Of a stretch of DNA of 64,000 nucleotides, positions 49,894 to 58,411 are shown piece by piece; position 1 is the stretch's first letter; each line of letters begins with the position of its first letter. Under the pieces are notes generated by a model. The model made no database searches. It saw only the letters and a list, made by a program, of their open reading frames with translations, and was not told the origin of the DNA. Origin of the DNA: Nocardia sp. (GTDB taxonomy: Bacteria > Actinomycetota > Actinomycetes > Mycobacteriales > Mycobacteriaceae). The position numbers were made by a program, and so were the translations under genes. The DNA is taken from contig NZ_JAODNK010000097.1 in the NCBI RefSeq assembly GCF_025465275.1, positions 1-64,000 of the forward strand, given 5' to 3'.

Positions 49894-51129
49894 TCAGATA
49901 GGGAACGAAAGCCCGAGCAGCTTGATCGCGTTTCCCCTGGCGATCTTATTGATTGCGGTCTGTTCCAAATGACCGAACTGCATTGCCGCCGCCTCTCGAG
50001 AATGCGGCCAGGTCCCGTCCTGATGCGGATAGTCAGTCTCGAACAGCACGTTGTCCAACCCGACTTTGTCGAGCAGCTCCACACCGACGGAGTCTTTGAA
50101 GAAACAGCTCGATATCTGGCGGTAGTAGTAGGTCGAGGGCAGTTCGGGGCAGTTCAGCTGACCGTTCGCCCAGCCTCGGTGGGTCTCCCAAACATCGTCC
50201 ATGCGCTCCAGCACGTAGGGAATCCACCCGATCTGCGCCTCGGCGTACAGCAGCTTCAAATTCGGGAATCGGTGCAGCACACCGGAAAACAGGAAGTCGG
50301 TCATGCTCGCGACACTGTTACCGAAGATGATGGTCGCGCCGACCGCGCCGGGGGCGTCGGCCGATGTCTGGGGCGTTTTGGTGCCGGAGCCGATGTGCAT
50401 CGACAGGACTGTGCCCGTGTCCTCGCACGCGGCGAAGAACGGATCCCAGTACCCCGAATGCAGACTCGGCAGGTCCAGATATGCCGGCAATTCACTGAAG
50501 GCGACGGCTCGGACACCGCGCGCCGCGTTCCGCCGAAGCTCGGCAACAGCCAGATCAACGTCCCACAGCGGTACCAGGCACAGCGGAATCAGCCGACCTT
50601 CGCTGGGACCGCACCACTCCTCGACCATCCAATCGTTGTAGGCCTCGACACACAGTTTCGCCAGCTCCCGGTCCTTTCCCCAGAGAAAGATCTGCCCGCA
50701 GAAACGCACGTAGTTCGGAAAGCACATCTGCGCCTGCACGCCGTTGCGATCCATATCGAGGAGCCGCTCGGACGGAATCCAACAGCCGGGCCGCATATCC
50801 GGATAGTCGATTCCTTCATTGGTGACTTCATCGGCAGGAACACCCGCTGCGGCGATGTACCGCTTGATCTGGGTGCGGCTGTTTTCATAGACCCACCAGG
50901 CCACATCGGGGCCTTCGGTGCCCGGCACCTCGACATACCTGCCGTCGACCAGGGTGACTTCACCGCCGGGCGCCCGCTCGATCCTCGGCCCGATATCGCG
51001 CAGCCGAGCAGGGAGTCGTTTGCTCCACAGATCCGGCGGCTCGACGACGTGGGCATCGACGTCGATCAACGGCGGGATCAATGCCAACCGCTCTTCGAGC
51101 GCATCGGCCCGAGCAAGGTTCTCCGTCAT
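49894..51129 (-). CDS. Amidohydrolase 2 (ACMSD-like) metal-dependent hydrolase or decarboxylase
   Basis: A 411-residue paralog of the protein at 41239. The metal segment is IDVDAHVVEPPDLW, a histidine sits in VLSMHIGSGTK, and the C-terminal Asp in LFETDYPHQDGTW. The tail GNAIKLLGL is typical of this family. Start ATG at 51129 has GGAGG 7 nt upstream. It is transcribed with the PucR gene from the promoter at 51157-51176, apart from the upstream CoA transferase. Family members include ring-cleavage decarboxylases and lactone hydrolases; no assay can be inferred. Confidence 0.9.
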   Translation of the reverse strand: MTENLARADALEERLALIPPLIDVDAHVVEPPDLWSKRLPARLRDIGPRIERAPGGEVTLVDGRYVEVPGTEGPDVAWWVYENSRTQIKRYIAAAGVPADEVTNEGIDYPDMRPGCWIPSERLLDMDRNGVQAQMCFPNYVRFCGQIFLWGKDRELAKLCVEAYNDWMVEEWCGPSEGRLIPLCLVPLWDVDLAVAELRRNAARGVRAVAFSELPAYLDLPSLHSGYWDPFFAACEDTGTVLSMHIGSGTKTPQTSADAPGAVGATIIFGNSVASMTDFLFSGVLHRFPNLKLLYAEAQIGWIPYVLERMDDVWETHRGWANGQLNCPELPSTYYYRQISSCFFKDSVGVELLDKVGLDNVLFETDYPHQDGTWPHSREAAAMQFGHLEQTAINKIARGNAIKLLGLSFPI

Positions 51130-51156
51130 CTCTAGCCTCCAGGGTCATAAAACATC

Positions 51157-51176
51157 TTTGATATAGTATACAGTTT
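51157..51176. promoter_or_regulatory. AT-rich promoter element with ATAGTA half-site
   Basis: GATATAGTATACAGTTT contains ATAGTA at 51163-51168 and the palindrome GTATAC. It lies about 30 bp upstream of the amidohydrolase start at 51129, between that gene and the CoA transferase stop at 51208. Confidence 0.5.
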
Positions 51177-51207
51177 GAGTCTAATCGGTACCCCCGACGG
51201 ATACCCA

Positions 51208-52398
51208 TCATTCAGCCGCGCCGGCCACCCCTGCGGCCTCCATTGCTTCGATCTCCTCCGTGCCGAAACCCAGTTCGCGCAGCACGGCCGTCGTGTGCTC
51301 ACCGAGGGCAGGGACCGGGTCCAGCCGCCAGTCCCAGCCCAGCACCTCGGGCGGGGGAAGCAGTCCGAGAACAGCACCGACGGGAGAGGCGATCTCTTCC
51401 CAGCGCCCCCGCTCCACCAACTGTGGATGGTCGAGTACATCGGTCGGCGAGTTCAGTCGAGCGTGGCCGATCCCGGCCGCGTCTGCGGCCTTCCGGCAGG
51501 AGTCCAATGCCCGCTCGCCGACCCACGCACCGATGACGGCATCGAGTTCGGCGCGCCGTTTCACCCGGTCTGCGTTGGACGCGAACCGCGGATCCTCCGC
51601 AAGATCGGGACGCCGCAACACATCCAGAGCGAGCCGCCGCCACTCTCGATCGTTCGTCGTACCCAAGACGAGGACCTGACCGTCGCTGGTCCGATACGCC
51701 CCGTACGGTGACACCATCGGCGAGCTGAGTCCGTTCGGCTGGACATCGGCGCCCCCGTAACGGGCCTGATTCAACGCGAAGCCCATCCACTCGGCCACGA
51801 CATCGAACAGGCCCACGGAGATCTCCGCGCCCTCGCCGGTGCGCTCTCGGACAAACAGGGCGGTCAGCACGCTCGACAACGCATACATACCCGCACCGAT
51901 ATCGGCGATGGGTATACCCGGTTTAGCCGGTTGTTCGGGAGTGCCGGTGATAGCGCACGACCCGGCCTCCGCTTGAACGAGCAGATCATAGGCCCGCGCG
52001 TCGGAGTAGGGCCCGCCGCGGCCGAATCCGGAGATATCCACGGTGATTAAGCGCGGATTCACGGCTCGCAACTCCGCCATATCCACTCCGATTCGACCGG
52101 CGGCGCCTGGAGCAAGATTCTGAACCAAGATGTCGGCCCGGTCGATCAGCCGGGCCAGCACCTCCTGGCCACGCGGCTGCTTCAGGTCCAGCGCGACCGA
52201 CTCCTTGTTCCGGTTGGCCCAGACGAAGTGGGCGCCCATTCCGCGTACGACGTCGTCGTAGTCTCGAGCGAAGTCGCCACCGATTCGGTTCTCCACCTTG
52301 ATGACCCGAGCGCCGAGATCACCCAGATGCCGAGTACAGATCGGCGCGGACACGGCCTGTTCGATCGCGACGACGACAAGTCCCGACAAAGGTTGCAT
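51208..52398 (-). CDS. CoA transferase family III (CaiB/BaiF)
   Basis: A 396-residue CoA transferase. MQPLSGLVVVAIEQAVSAPICTRHLGDLGARVIKVENRIGGDFARD, DISGFGRGGPYSDARAYDLLVQAEAG and PIADIGAGMYALSSVLTALFVRERTGEGAEI are family segments, with the catalytic Asp in the PIADIGAG motif. The start ATG at 52398 follows the SDR stop by 8 bp, so both genes share an operon whose promoter is at 53227. Possibly transfers CoA to the product of the SDR. One of five paralogs in the window. Confidence 0.92.
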   Translation of the reverse strand: MQPLSGLVVVAIEQAVSAPICTRHLGDLGARVIKVENRIGGDFARDYDDVVRGMGAHFVWANRNKESVALDLKQPRGQEVLARLIDRADILVQNLAPGAAGRIGVDMAELRAVNPRLITVDISGFGRGGPYSDARAYDLLVQAEAGSCAITGTPEQPAKPGIPIADIGAGMYALSSVLTALFVRERTGEGAEISVGLFDVVAEWMGFALNQARYGGADVQPNGLSSPMVSPYGAYRTSDGQVLVLGTTNDREWRRLALDVLRRPDLAEDPRFASNADRVKRRAELDAVIGAWVGERALDSCRKAADAAGIGHARLNSPTDVLDHPQLVERGRWEEIASPVGAVLGLLPPPEVLGWDWRLDPVPALGEHTTAVLRELGFGTEEIEAMEAAGVAGAAE

Positions 52399-52406
52399 CA
52401 GCGGCC

Positions 52407-53174
52407 CTATCGCGGAGCGAAGCGTTGGCCGCCATCGAGCCTGATGGTTTGGCCGTTGAGCATCGGATTGCGGACGATGGCCTCGACCAGCCAGGCGTAT
52501 TCCTGTGGTCTTCCGGCGCGCTTCGGAAACGCGGCGTCCTTGGTCAGAGTGGAGATGAGTTCATCCGAGGCCGCTTCCAGCAATCCGGTAGCGAAGAGAC
52601 TGGGCGCAATGGCCAGCACCCGAATACCCAAGCCACCGAGGTCCCTCGCCATGGTGAGGCTCATTCCCGCAATACCGGCCTTGGCCGCCGTGTAAGCGAC
52701 CTGTCCGATCTGTCCTTCGAAGGCGGCGATCGACGAGGTGTTGATGAGGACGCCTCGCTCCCCGTCCTCGTCCGGCTCGTTCTTGCTCATGTGCCAGGCC
52801 TGCAACCGGTTGAGGTTGAAAGTTCCGATCAGGTTGAGCTCGATGAGCTTTCGAAACTCGGCCAGCGGTAGCGGCCCGTCCTTGCCGATGATGCGCTTGC
52901 TGACCCCGCCGCCCGCAGTGTTCACCGCGACATGCATACCGCCGTGGTCCCGGACGACCGCCTGCAGCGCCTCGTCGGTGCCCGCCTCATCGGTGATGTC
53001 GCACGGGTGGAAGGTGGCGCCCCCGACCAAGGAATCCGTCACCTCTTTACCTTGACTGCCCGGCAGATCCAGGATGGCCACTGTGGCTCCTCGGTCGGCC
53101 AACAATTCGGCCGTGGCCCGGCCCATGCCTGAACCGCCGCCTACGACCACGGCAATCTTGTTGCTTACATCCAT
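52407..53174 (-). CDS. SDR family 3-hydroxyacyl-CoA dehydrogenase-like (HSD10 type)
   Basis: About 255 residues. The SDR cofactor loop is VVVGGGSGMGRATAE, with ILDLPGSQG at the Asp position, VNTAGGGV in place of NAG, and YTAAKAG for the catalytic Tyr/Lys with Ser in NTSSIAAFEGQIGQ. The sequence is closest to type II 3-hydroxyacyl-CoA dehydrogenase (HSD17B10-like). It would oxidise a 3-hydroxyacyl-CoA with NAD. The ATG at 53174 is preferred to the longer frame to 53255, which crosses the AT-rich operator. First gene of an operon with the CoA transferase; divergent from the thiolase at 53285. Confidence 0.9.
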   Translation of the reverse strand: MDVSNKIAVVVGGGSGMGRATAELLADRGATVAILDLPGSQGKEVTDSLVGGATFHPCDITDEAGTDEALQAVVRDHGGMHVAVNTAGGGVSKRIIGKDGPLPLAEFRKLIELNLIGTFNLNRLQAWHMSKNEPDEDGERGVLINTSSIAAFEGQIGQVAYTAAKAGIAGMSLTMARDLGGLGIRVLAIAPSLFATGLLEAASDELISTLTKDAAFPKRAGRPQEYAWLVEAIVRNPMLNGQTIRLDGGQRFAPR

Positions 53175-53226
53175 TCCGCCGAAACCTTCCACCTCTACGC
53201 GGCCCAGGCCAGCCGATCGCCCGCCC

Positions 53227-53243
53227 AATATATAATGTATATT
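53227..53243. promoter_or_regulatory. AT-rich dyad in divergent promoter
   Basis: AATATA-TAATG-TATATT: exact 6-bp arms with a 5-bp spacer. It lies between the SDR (minus) and the thiolase (plus), 42 bp before the thiolase ATG. Confidence 0.6.
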
Positions 53244-53284
53244 CCCTTCTGCCAAGAGTCCGAGACCAACCGGGAGTCCAGCCC

Positions 53285-54499
53285 ATGCGTGAAGCCGTTA
53301 TTTGTGAGCCGATTCGGACACCGGTGGGTGGTTACGGTGGCGCCCTGCGGGACGTGACTCCCCCAGATCTCGCCGCTACCGTCCTCCGCGAATTAGCCAA
53401 AAGGACCGGGATCTCCTCAGCGGACATCAACGAAGTCCTACTGGGACAGTGTTATCCAAACTCCGATGCCCCGGCCATCGGCCGCGTCGCGGCGCTCGAC
53501 GCGGGATTCGACGTCAGCGTCGCCGGTATGCAGATGGATCGTCGATGCGGTTCGGGCCTGCAAGCCGTACTGAACGCTGCGATGCAAATCCAGACCGGCG
53601 TCAGTGATCTGATCATCGCCGGCGGGGTGGAGAGCATGAGCTCGGCACCGCTCTACTCCACGAGTATGCGCTGGGGTGTTCGAGGCGGCGGCGTCACTCT
53701 CCACGACGCGTTGGCACAGGGACGAGTTACAGCCGGCGGCCGTCACCATCCGGTGCCCGGCGGAATGCTCGAAACCGCCGAGAATTTGCGCGCCGCGTAC
53801 GGGATCTCACGGTTGGCGCAAGATGAACTGGCATTGCGATCCCACCAGCGCGCTACCGCAGCCCAGCAGGCGGGCGTATTCGACGAGGAGATCGTTCCAG
53901 TTACTGTTCGAACGCGGCGAGGGGAGGTAGTGGTTAAGTCCGACGAGCATCCTCGAGCCGACAGCTCCCTGGACGCATTGGTCAGGCTTCGCCCGATCCT
54001 TGTCGACACGGACCCGGATGCGACCGTTACCGCAGGCAACGCAAGTGGCCAAAACGACGGCGCCGCAGCCTGTATCGTGACACACCCGGCGAGGGCCGAA
54101 CAGCTCGGCCTGCGACCGATTGCGCGGCTGGTTTCCTGGGCGGTGGCCGGCGTACCCCCGCGCACCATGGGTATCGGCCCGGTACCATCCACGGCAGCGG
54201 CTCTCGACCGCGCCGGGCTGAAACTTGCCGATATCGATCTGATCGAGATCAATGAAGCATTTGCCGCCCAGGTCCTCGCGTGCACGACCGAGTGGGGCTT
54301 GTCCGATACGGACTGGGAACGGATCAATGTGCACGGATCCGGCATTTCCCTGGGGCACCCGGTCGGCGCAACGGGCTGCCGGATCCTGACCACACTCCTG
54401 CGTGAGCTCGATCGCCGAAGCGGCAGGTACGGGCTGGAAACGATGTGCATCGGCGGTGGGCAGGGACTGACCGCGGTATTCGAACACCTACCGGCATAG
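53285..54499 (+). CDS. Acetyl-CoA C-acyltransferase (degradative thiolase)
   Basis: A 404-residue classical thiolase. The nucleophile is Cys88 in MDRRCGSGLQAV, His358 is in GISLGHPVGATGCRI, and Cys388 is in METMCIGGGQGL-like MCIGGGQGLTAVFE. It cleaves 3-oxoacyl-CoA with CoA to acetyl-CoA and a shortened acyl-CoA. It differs from the SCP2-type thiolase at 37239, so the cluster carries both types. ATG at 53285 stands 110 bp from the divergent SDR start. The SDR and thiolase together could form the last two steps of a beta-oxidation cycle. Confidence 0.94.
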   Translation: MREAVICEPIRTPVGGYGGALRDVTPPDLAATVLRELAKRTGISSADINEVLLGQCYPNSDAPAIGRVAALDAGFDVSVAGMQMDRRCGSGLQAVLNAAMQIQTGVSDLIIAGGVESMSSAPLYSTSMRWGVRGGGVTLHDALAQGRVTAGGRHHPVPGGMLETAENLRAAYGISRLAQDELALRSHQRATAAQQAGVFDEEIVPVTVRTRRGEVVVKSDEHPRADSSLDALVRLRPILVDTDPDATVTAGNASGQNDGAAACIVTHPARAEQLGLRPIARLVSWAVAGVPPRTMGIGPVPSTAAALDRAGLKLADIDLIEINEAFAAQVLACTTEWGLSDTDWERINVHGSGISLGHPVGATGCRILTTLLRELDRRSGRYGLETMCIGGGQGLTAVFEHLPA

Positions 54500-54517
54500 C
54501 GGGATTCCTACGCCCGG

Positions 54518-54548
54518 CCCCTCCCCCGCGCAACCGCGCATGGAGGGG
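54518..54548. terminator. Weak hairpin terminator
   Basis: CCCCTCC (54518-54524) pairs with GGAGGGG (54542-54548) between the convergent thiolase and SnoaL-like genes. Short stem with a long loop, so modest confidence. Confidence 0.4.
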
Positions 54549-54549
54549 A

Positions 54550-54969
54550 TCAGCCGGGGGTGATCAGCCTGCGGCTCAGCCGCCAACCGTCCGCAGTCCG
54601 GAGGAACGAGTCACGGTATTTGCCCATCGAGCGCAATTCCGGCTCGACGTCTGTGTTGCCGTAGAAGAGCCAGTAAGACTCCGCGGCAGCGTGATCCCCC
54701 TCGACCTGGACTGCCACGGTGGTGATTACGTGCCGAGTTCCGCTTCCGGGCCCGGTCGTCCCGGCATTCCTCCTCGATACCGCCGCGGCGAGGATCTCGC
54801 CCCGCCCTCGGCGCACCGCGGCCCCCGGCATCTCCCACAGAGCATCGACCGTGAATCGCGACCCGTAGAGCTCGAGCGGACCGTCATCGGAATGGTGCGC
54901 AATCTGTGCGACGACGTTCCGAATCTCCAACTCGTCCGCAATCCGCCGGGTGTTGTCCAAGTCAGGCAC
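54550..54969 (-). CDS. SnoaL/NTF2-like protein
   Basis: A 139-residue protein with the SnoaL/NTF2 layout: an N-terminal helix pair (DNTRRIADELEIRNVVAQIAHHSDDG), a strand segment (RFTVDALWEMPG), and later strands (HAAAESYWLFYGNT and DSFLRTADGWRLSRRLI). Proteins of this fold include hydratases, isomerases and polyketide cyclases, and some serve as CoA-ester or steroid isomerases. No catalytic residues can be assigned. Start GTG at 54969 with AGGAGAG upstream. It is divergent from the CoA ligase at 55026 and shares its AT-rich promoter region. Confidence 0.8.
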   Translation of the reverse strand: MPDLDNTRRIADELEIRNVVAQIAHHSDDGPLELYGSRFTVDALWEMPGAAVRRGRGEILAAAVSRRNAGTTGPGSGTRHVITTVAVQVEGDHAAAESYWLFYGNTDVEPELRSMGKYRDSFLRTADGWRLSRRLITPG

Positions 54970-55010
54970 GCGATCTCTCCTGGGGGCCGTAGACTTTCAG
55001 GTCGTTAGTA

Positions 55011-55027
55011 CTATATATATAATATAT
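55011..55027. promoter_or_regulatory. AT-rich element with TATAAT between SnoaL-like gene and CoA ligase
   Basis: A run of alternating A and T with TATAAT at 55018-55023 and ATAGTA on the minus strand at 55014-55009. It is only a few bases from the ligase ATG at 55026, so transcription could start at or beside the codon, giving a leaderless or very short leader mRNA. Confidence 0.5.
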
Positions 55028-56693
55028 GCAAGATGAGACAGGGCTACTTCCCTCCGGAGAGGCCGCGGACCCCCGCGGAGACCTGCGCTGGGGCACTATC
55101 GGCGGAATGCTCACCGATGTCGCGCTTCGACTGACAGACGGCGAGGCAATCGTGGACGGCGACGTCCGACTGAGCTATGCCGAACTCGATTCCCTCGTGT
55201 GGCGAGCCACCCGCGCCTTCCTTGCCCTCGGCGTCGAAAAGGGTGATCGGGTGGCGATCTGGGCGCCGAATTCCTGGCACTGGGTTGTCGCCGCGCTGGG
55301 CATTCAACGTGCCGGTGGGGTGCTCGTCCCCCTGAATACGCGCTTCCTCGCCGAGGAGGCAACGTACATTCTGCGCAAGAGCGAAGCGCGGATCCTTTGC
55401 GTGGTAGGCGAATTCCTCGGGCGGGACTATCCGCTCTTCCTGCGGACCGCTGCGGGCGCCCTCGGCAAGAACCACCCCTACGCGCTGCTACCGCAACTGG
55501 AACACGCGGTCGCCTTCGACTCCGAGCCGCGCCGCGGCGTGCACACCTGGAATGAGTTCCTCGCGTCCGGCGATGCGATTACCCCGGCCGACGCGGAGCG
55601 GCGAGCGGCCGAGGTCGGTCCGGAGGATCTCTCGGACATGCTGTTCACCTCGGGCACAACGGGAAAGCCGAAGGGCGCCATGTGCACTCATCAGCAGACG
55701 CTGCGCGCCTACACCGTGTGGTCGGAGATGGTCGGATTGCGGGAGCAAGACCGATACCTGGTCGTCAATCCGTTCTTTCATGGATTCGGATATAAGGCAG
55801 GCTGGCTGGCCTCCCTCATTTCCGGCGCGACAATCCTGCCCGAGAAGACGCTCGATGTAGCGCACGTACTGGATATGGTCCGCCGGGAACGCGTCACCGT
55901 TCTTCCCGGAACCCCGACGCTGTACCAAACCATGCTCGAGCATCCGGATTTCACCACCGATGGTGTATCCAGCCTGCGCCTGGCGGTGACGGGCGCCGCC
56001 AGCGTTCCGCCGAATCTGCTCTATCGCATCAAGGAGAGCCTCGGCTTTTCGCACATCGTCACCGGTTACGGCCTGACCGAGTCCTGCGCGATCGTCTCCA
56101 TGTGCCGGCATGACGACCCGCTGGAGACGGTCGCCACGACTTGCGGGCGTCCACTACCGCATCTTTCCGTCATAGCGGCAGACTCGGAAGGCAAGCCGCT
56201 TCCGCCGGGCGATCAGGGCGAGATCCTGGTGCGCGGTTATACCGTCATGAAGGGCTACTTCGGGGAAGACGCCGAGACAGCGGCCACCATCGACAAGAAC
56301 GGCTGGCTACACACCGGCGACATCGGCACGATCGACGAGAACGGGCGCATCAGAATCACCGACCGCATCAAGGATATGTACATCGTCGGTGGATTCAACG
56401 CCTACCCGGCGGAGATCGAGAAGATCCTGGACAGCCATCCCGCCGTCGCGCAGTCCGCGGTGATCGGCATTCCCGACGAACGGATGGGGGAAGTCGGCGC
56501 CGCATTCATTGTCCTCAGGCGAGGTTCCGAACTCGGCGAAGAAGAGTTGATCGCTTGGGCGCGGCAGAAGATGGCCAATTACAAGGTGCCCCGCATGGTC
56601 TATATCAGGACCGAACTGCCAACCAATGCGGCCGGCAAGGTGGTCAAAGGTGTTCTGCGCGAGCAGGCCCGCGAGTTGAGCCCAGGAGTGTGA
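55026..56693 (+). CDS. FadD3-like acyl-CoA ligase (AMP-dependent)
   Basis: A 555-residue ANL ligase. Motifs include MLFTSGTTGKPKGAMCTHQQ, NPFFHGFGYKAGWLASLISGAT, ITGYGLTES-like VTGYGLTESCAI, GWLHTGDIGTIDENGRIRITDRIKDMYIVGGFNAYPAEIE, and the C-terminal PTNAAGKVVKGVLRE with the catalytic Lys. Over long stretches it resembles FadD3, the ligase for the steroid-ring acid HIP, so a cyclic acid substrate is plausible (inference). The start is uncertain: ATG at 55026 sits in the AT-rich promoter element; an ATG at 55107 (MLTDVALRL) with GGCGGA is an alternative. Next gene starts 3 bp after the stop. Confidence 0.92.
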   Translation: MQDETGLLPSGEAADPRGDLRWGTIGGMLTDVALRLTDGEAIVDGDVRLSYAELDSLVWRATRAFLALGVEKGDRVAIWAPNSWHWVVAALGIQRAGGVLVPLNTRFLAEEATYILRKSEARILCVVGEFLGRDYPLFLRTAAGALGKNHPYALLPQLEHAVAFDSEPRRGVHTWNEFLASGDAITPADAERRAAEVGPEDLSDMLFTSGTTGKPKGAMCTHQQTLRAYTVWSEMVGLREQDRYLVVNPFFHGFGYKAGWLASLISGATILPEKTLDVAHVLDMVRRERVTVLPGTPTLYQTMLEHPDFTTDGVSSLRLAVTGAASVPPNLLYRIKESLGFSHIVTGYGLTESCAIVSMCRHDDPLETVATTCGRPLPHLSVIAADSEGKPLPPGDQGEILVRGYTVMKGYFGEDAETAATIDKNGWLHTGDIGTIDENGRIRITDRIKDMYIVGGFNAYPAEIEKILDSHPAVAQSAVIGIPDERMGEVGAAFIVLRRGSELGEEELIAWARQKMANYKVPRMVYIRTELPTNAAGKVVKGVLREQARELSPGV

Positions 56694-56695
56694 CG

Positions 56696-57511
56696 ATGAA
56701 TCGGTACGAATCGGTGGACGGTCTCGACGTCACCGTCGATAGCAACGTGCTGCGGCTGACCCTCAACGACCCGGAGCGGCGCAATGCGCTGACCGACACC
56801 TCGGTCGCCGGGTTCATCCGATCGCTCGAGACAGCAGCGACCGATGACAGCTTGCGCGCCATTCTGCTGACGAGCACGGGCAAAGACTTTTGCAGTGGTT
56901 TCGATATCGTCGCGCGCAACGCGCGCGCCGAGACCGACGAGCGGCCCCGCACGGGCAGTATTCAGCGTCGGCTGCCGACGCAGGCGAACCGGCTCATCCC
57001 CTTGCTCCTGGAGATTCAGCTTCCTGTGGTCTGCGCCATTCGGGGATGGGCCGTGGGCATCGGCGCACAACTGGCGCTGGCCGCCGATTTCACTGTCGCC
57101 GCGGTCGATTCGGTCTTCTGGTACCCGTTCCTACGCCGCGGATTCACACCCGACTCCGCGAGCACGTGGCTACTCCCCCGGACCGTAGGAATGGCCCGGG
57201 CCCGCGAACTGCTCATGCTCGACCGAAAGTTTTCCGGCATCGAGGCGGTCGAATGGGGAATCGCCCACACCACAGCCGAATCCGAGAAGGTAGAGGTCGT
57301 GGCCGACGATCTGGTAGCTCGCCTCGCCGGCGGACCCACCGTGGCGCTCGGGCTCACGAAGCGGCTACTGAACTCCGCCTCGGAACAAGACCTGTACCAG
57401 CACTTGACAACTGAGGCCTACGCGATGGAACTCAGTTCCCGCAGTCCCGATTTCCGTGAGGGCTTACGCGCTTTCATCGACCGTCGCAGCCCTACATTCG
57501 AAGGCCGCTAA
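56696..57511 (+). CDS. Enoyl-CoA hydratase/isomerase family protein
   Basis: A 271-residue crotonase protein. LTLNDPERRNALTDTSVAGFIRSL, FCSGFDIVARNARAETDERP and IRGWAVGIGAQLALAADFTVAAVDSVFWYPFLRRGFTPDSAS are the family segments, and GLRAFIDRRSPTFEGR is the end. The oxyanion and glycine positions are present; FLRRGFTPDSASTW holds an Asp rather than Glu at the second acidic position. ATG at 56696 has AGGAG 7 nt upstream and is 2 bp after the ligase stop, so both are co-translated. The last codons overlap the convergent GntR by 4 bp. Confidence 0.92.
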   Translation: MNRYESVDGLDVTVDSNVLRLTLNDPERRNALTDTSVAGFIRSLETAATDDSLRAILLTSTGKDFCSGFDIVARNARAETDERPRTGSIQRRLPTQANRLIPLLLEIQLPVVCAIRGWAVGIGAQLALAADFTVAAVDSVFWYPFLRRGFTPDSASTWLLPRTVGMARARELLMLDRKFSGIEAVEWGIAHTTAESEKVEVVADDLVARLAGGPTVALGLTKRLLNSASEQDLYQHLTTEAYAMELSSRSPDFREGLRAFIDRRSPTFEGR

Positions 57512-58227
57512 TCGGCGGATTCGCCGATCACTCCGCGTGCGGACAGCAGGGCGACCACCTTTTCGGATTCCTGCTGAAGCATTTTCACGAATTCCAGCTC
57601 GGCCGTCTCGCCGTCGTTCGCCTTCAGCGCGCGCATCACCGCACGCAACCCGCGCTTCTGGAGTCGAATGGCGTCGGGAACCTCGGCGAAGTAATTACCG
57701 GGCACGATACTGACCGTCATCAGCCGGACTGTGGCGGTGATTCGCCGGGAGGCGGCGAGCACGAACAGCCGATGCAGGAATTCCATATTGAGCTGGCTGA
57801 ACTCGTCCGCCCCGGTGGCCTCCTGCAGTCTGCGATGCAGCCTGCCCAGCTCCGTGATCTGCTCCGGTGTGCCGCGCTCAGCGGCCCGGCGTGCACCGAA
57901 ACCGTATATCCGGCCCATCAATTCGTAGTGATCACGCGTCGAATTCTCATCGAGGCCGACCACGAACGCGCCGCGGTGCGGCTCGATCATCACCCAGCCC
58001 TCGCGGTCGAGGGCGATTACAGCCTCTCGGACCGGGACACGGCTGACACGCAATTCGGCCGCGATTTCGTCCTGACGGATACGGTCGCCGACCTTGAGTT
58101 TGTTCTCGAAGATGAGCTGGCGGATGTATCCGGCAACCTGATGCGCGCTGGTGGGACGGGACAGTCCCCCGGACGAGGCACCACCATCGTCAAAGGGCCG
58201 CGGCAGGGCTGAAGCCGAGCTGGTAAT
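57508..58227 (-). CDS. GntR-family regulator with FCD domain, twin 2 (probable ATT start)
   Basis: About 239 residues from the proposed ATT, with a conserved winged helix (QVAGYIRQLIFENKLKVGD, VSRVPVREAVIALDREGW) and FCD domain (DEFSQLNMEFLHRLFVLAASRRI). Nearly identical to the twin at 32045. GAGGAGG is 5 nt before ATT at 58227-58225, aligned with ATC in the twin. An ATG at 58281 exists in frame but lies upstream of the probable -10 hexamer TATACT (58274-58269), so it would not be in the mRNA. A TTG at 58263 is another option. As an FCD-GntR it probably senses an acid or CoA ester of the pathway and represses the catabolic operons. Confidence 0.86.
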   Translation of the reverse strand: MTSSASALPRPFDDGGASSGGLSRPTSAHQVAGYIRQLIFENKLKVGDRIRQDEIAAELRVSRVPVREAVIALDREGWVMIEPHRGAFVVGLDENSTRDHYELMGRIYGFGARRAAERGTPEQITELGRLHRRLQEATGADEFSQLNMEFLHRLFVLAASRRITATVRLMTVSIVPGNYFAEVPDAIRLQKRGLRAVMRALKANDGETAELEFVKMLQQESEKVVALLSARGVIGESAD

Positions 58228-58262
58228 GACTGCCTCCTCGGTAGCGGTACTGATCTTATCCA

Positions 58263-58274
58263 AAACAAAGTATA
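58263..58274 (-). promoter_or_regulatory. Promoter element of GntR regulator 2 (TATACTTTGTTT)
   Basis: Read on the minus strand it is TATACTTTGTTT, identical to 31989-32000 before the twin gene. TATACT would be the -10 hexamer. The leader from here to the start is conserved between the two genes, so the whole 5' region was duplicated. Confidence 0.6.
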
Positions 58275-58345
58275 TACACATACAGTTGACCGTTTGTTAC
58301 CTGCACGAAAACTGCGCCACGTGCACACCCCTTGCAGGATGAATG

Positions 58346-58356
58346 TATAAAGTATA
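58346..58356. promoter_or_regulatory. TATACTTTATA copy between divergent GntR and SDR genes
   Basis: TATAAAGTATA (minus strand TATACTTTATA) matches 27639-27649 exactly. It is 55 bp upstream of the SDR start at 58412. Confidence 0.5.
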
Positions 58357-58411
58357 TAACAGCAATGGTCAATGGCGCGCCACGCGCCACCACTGATCAC
58401 AAGGAGGACTG

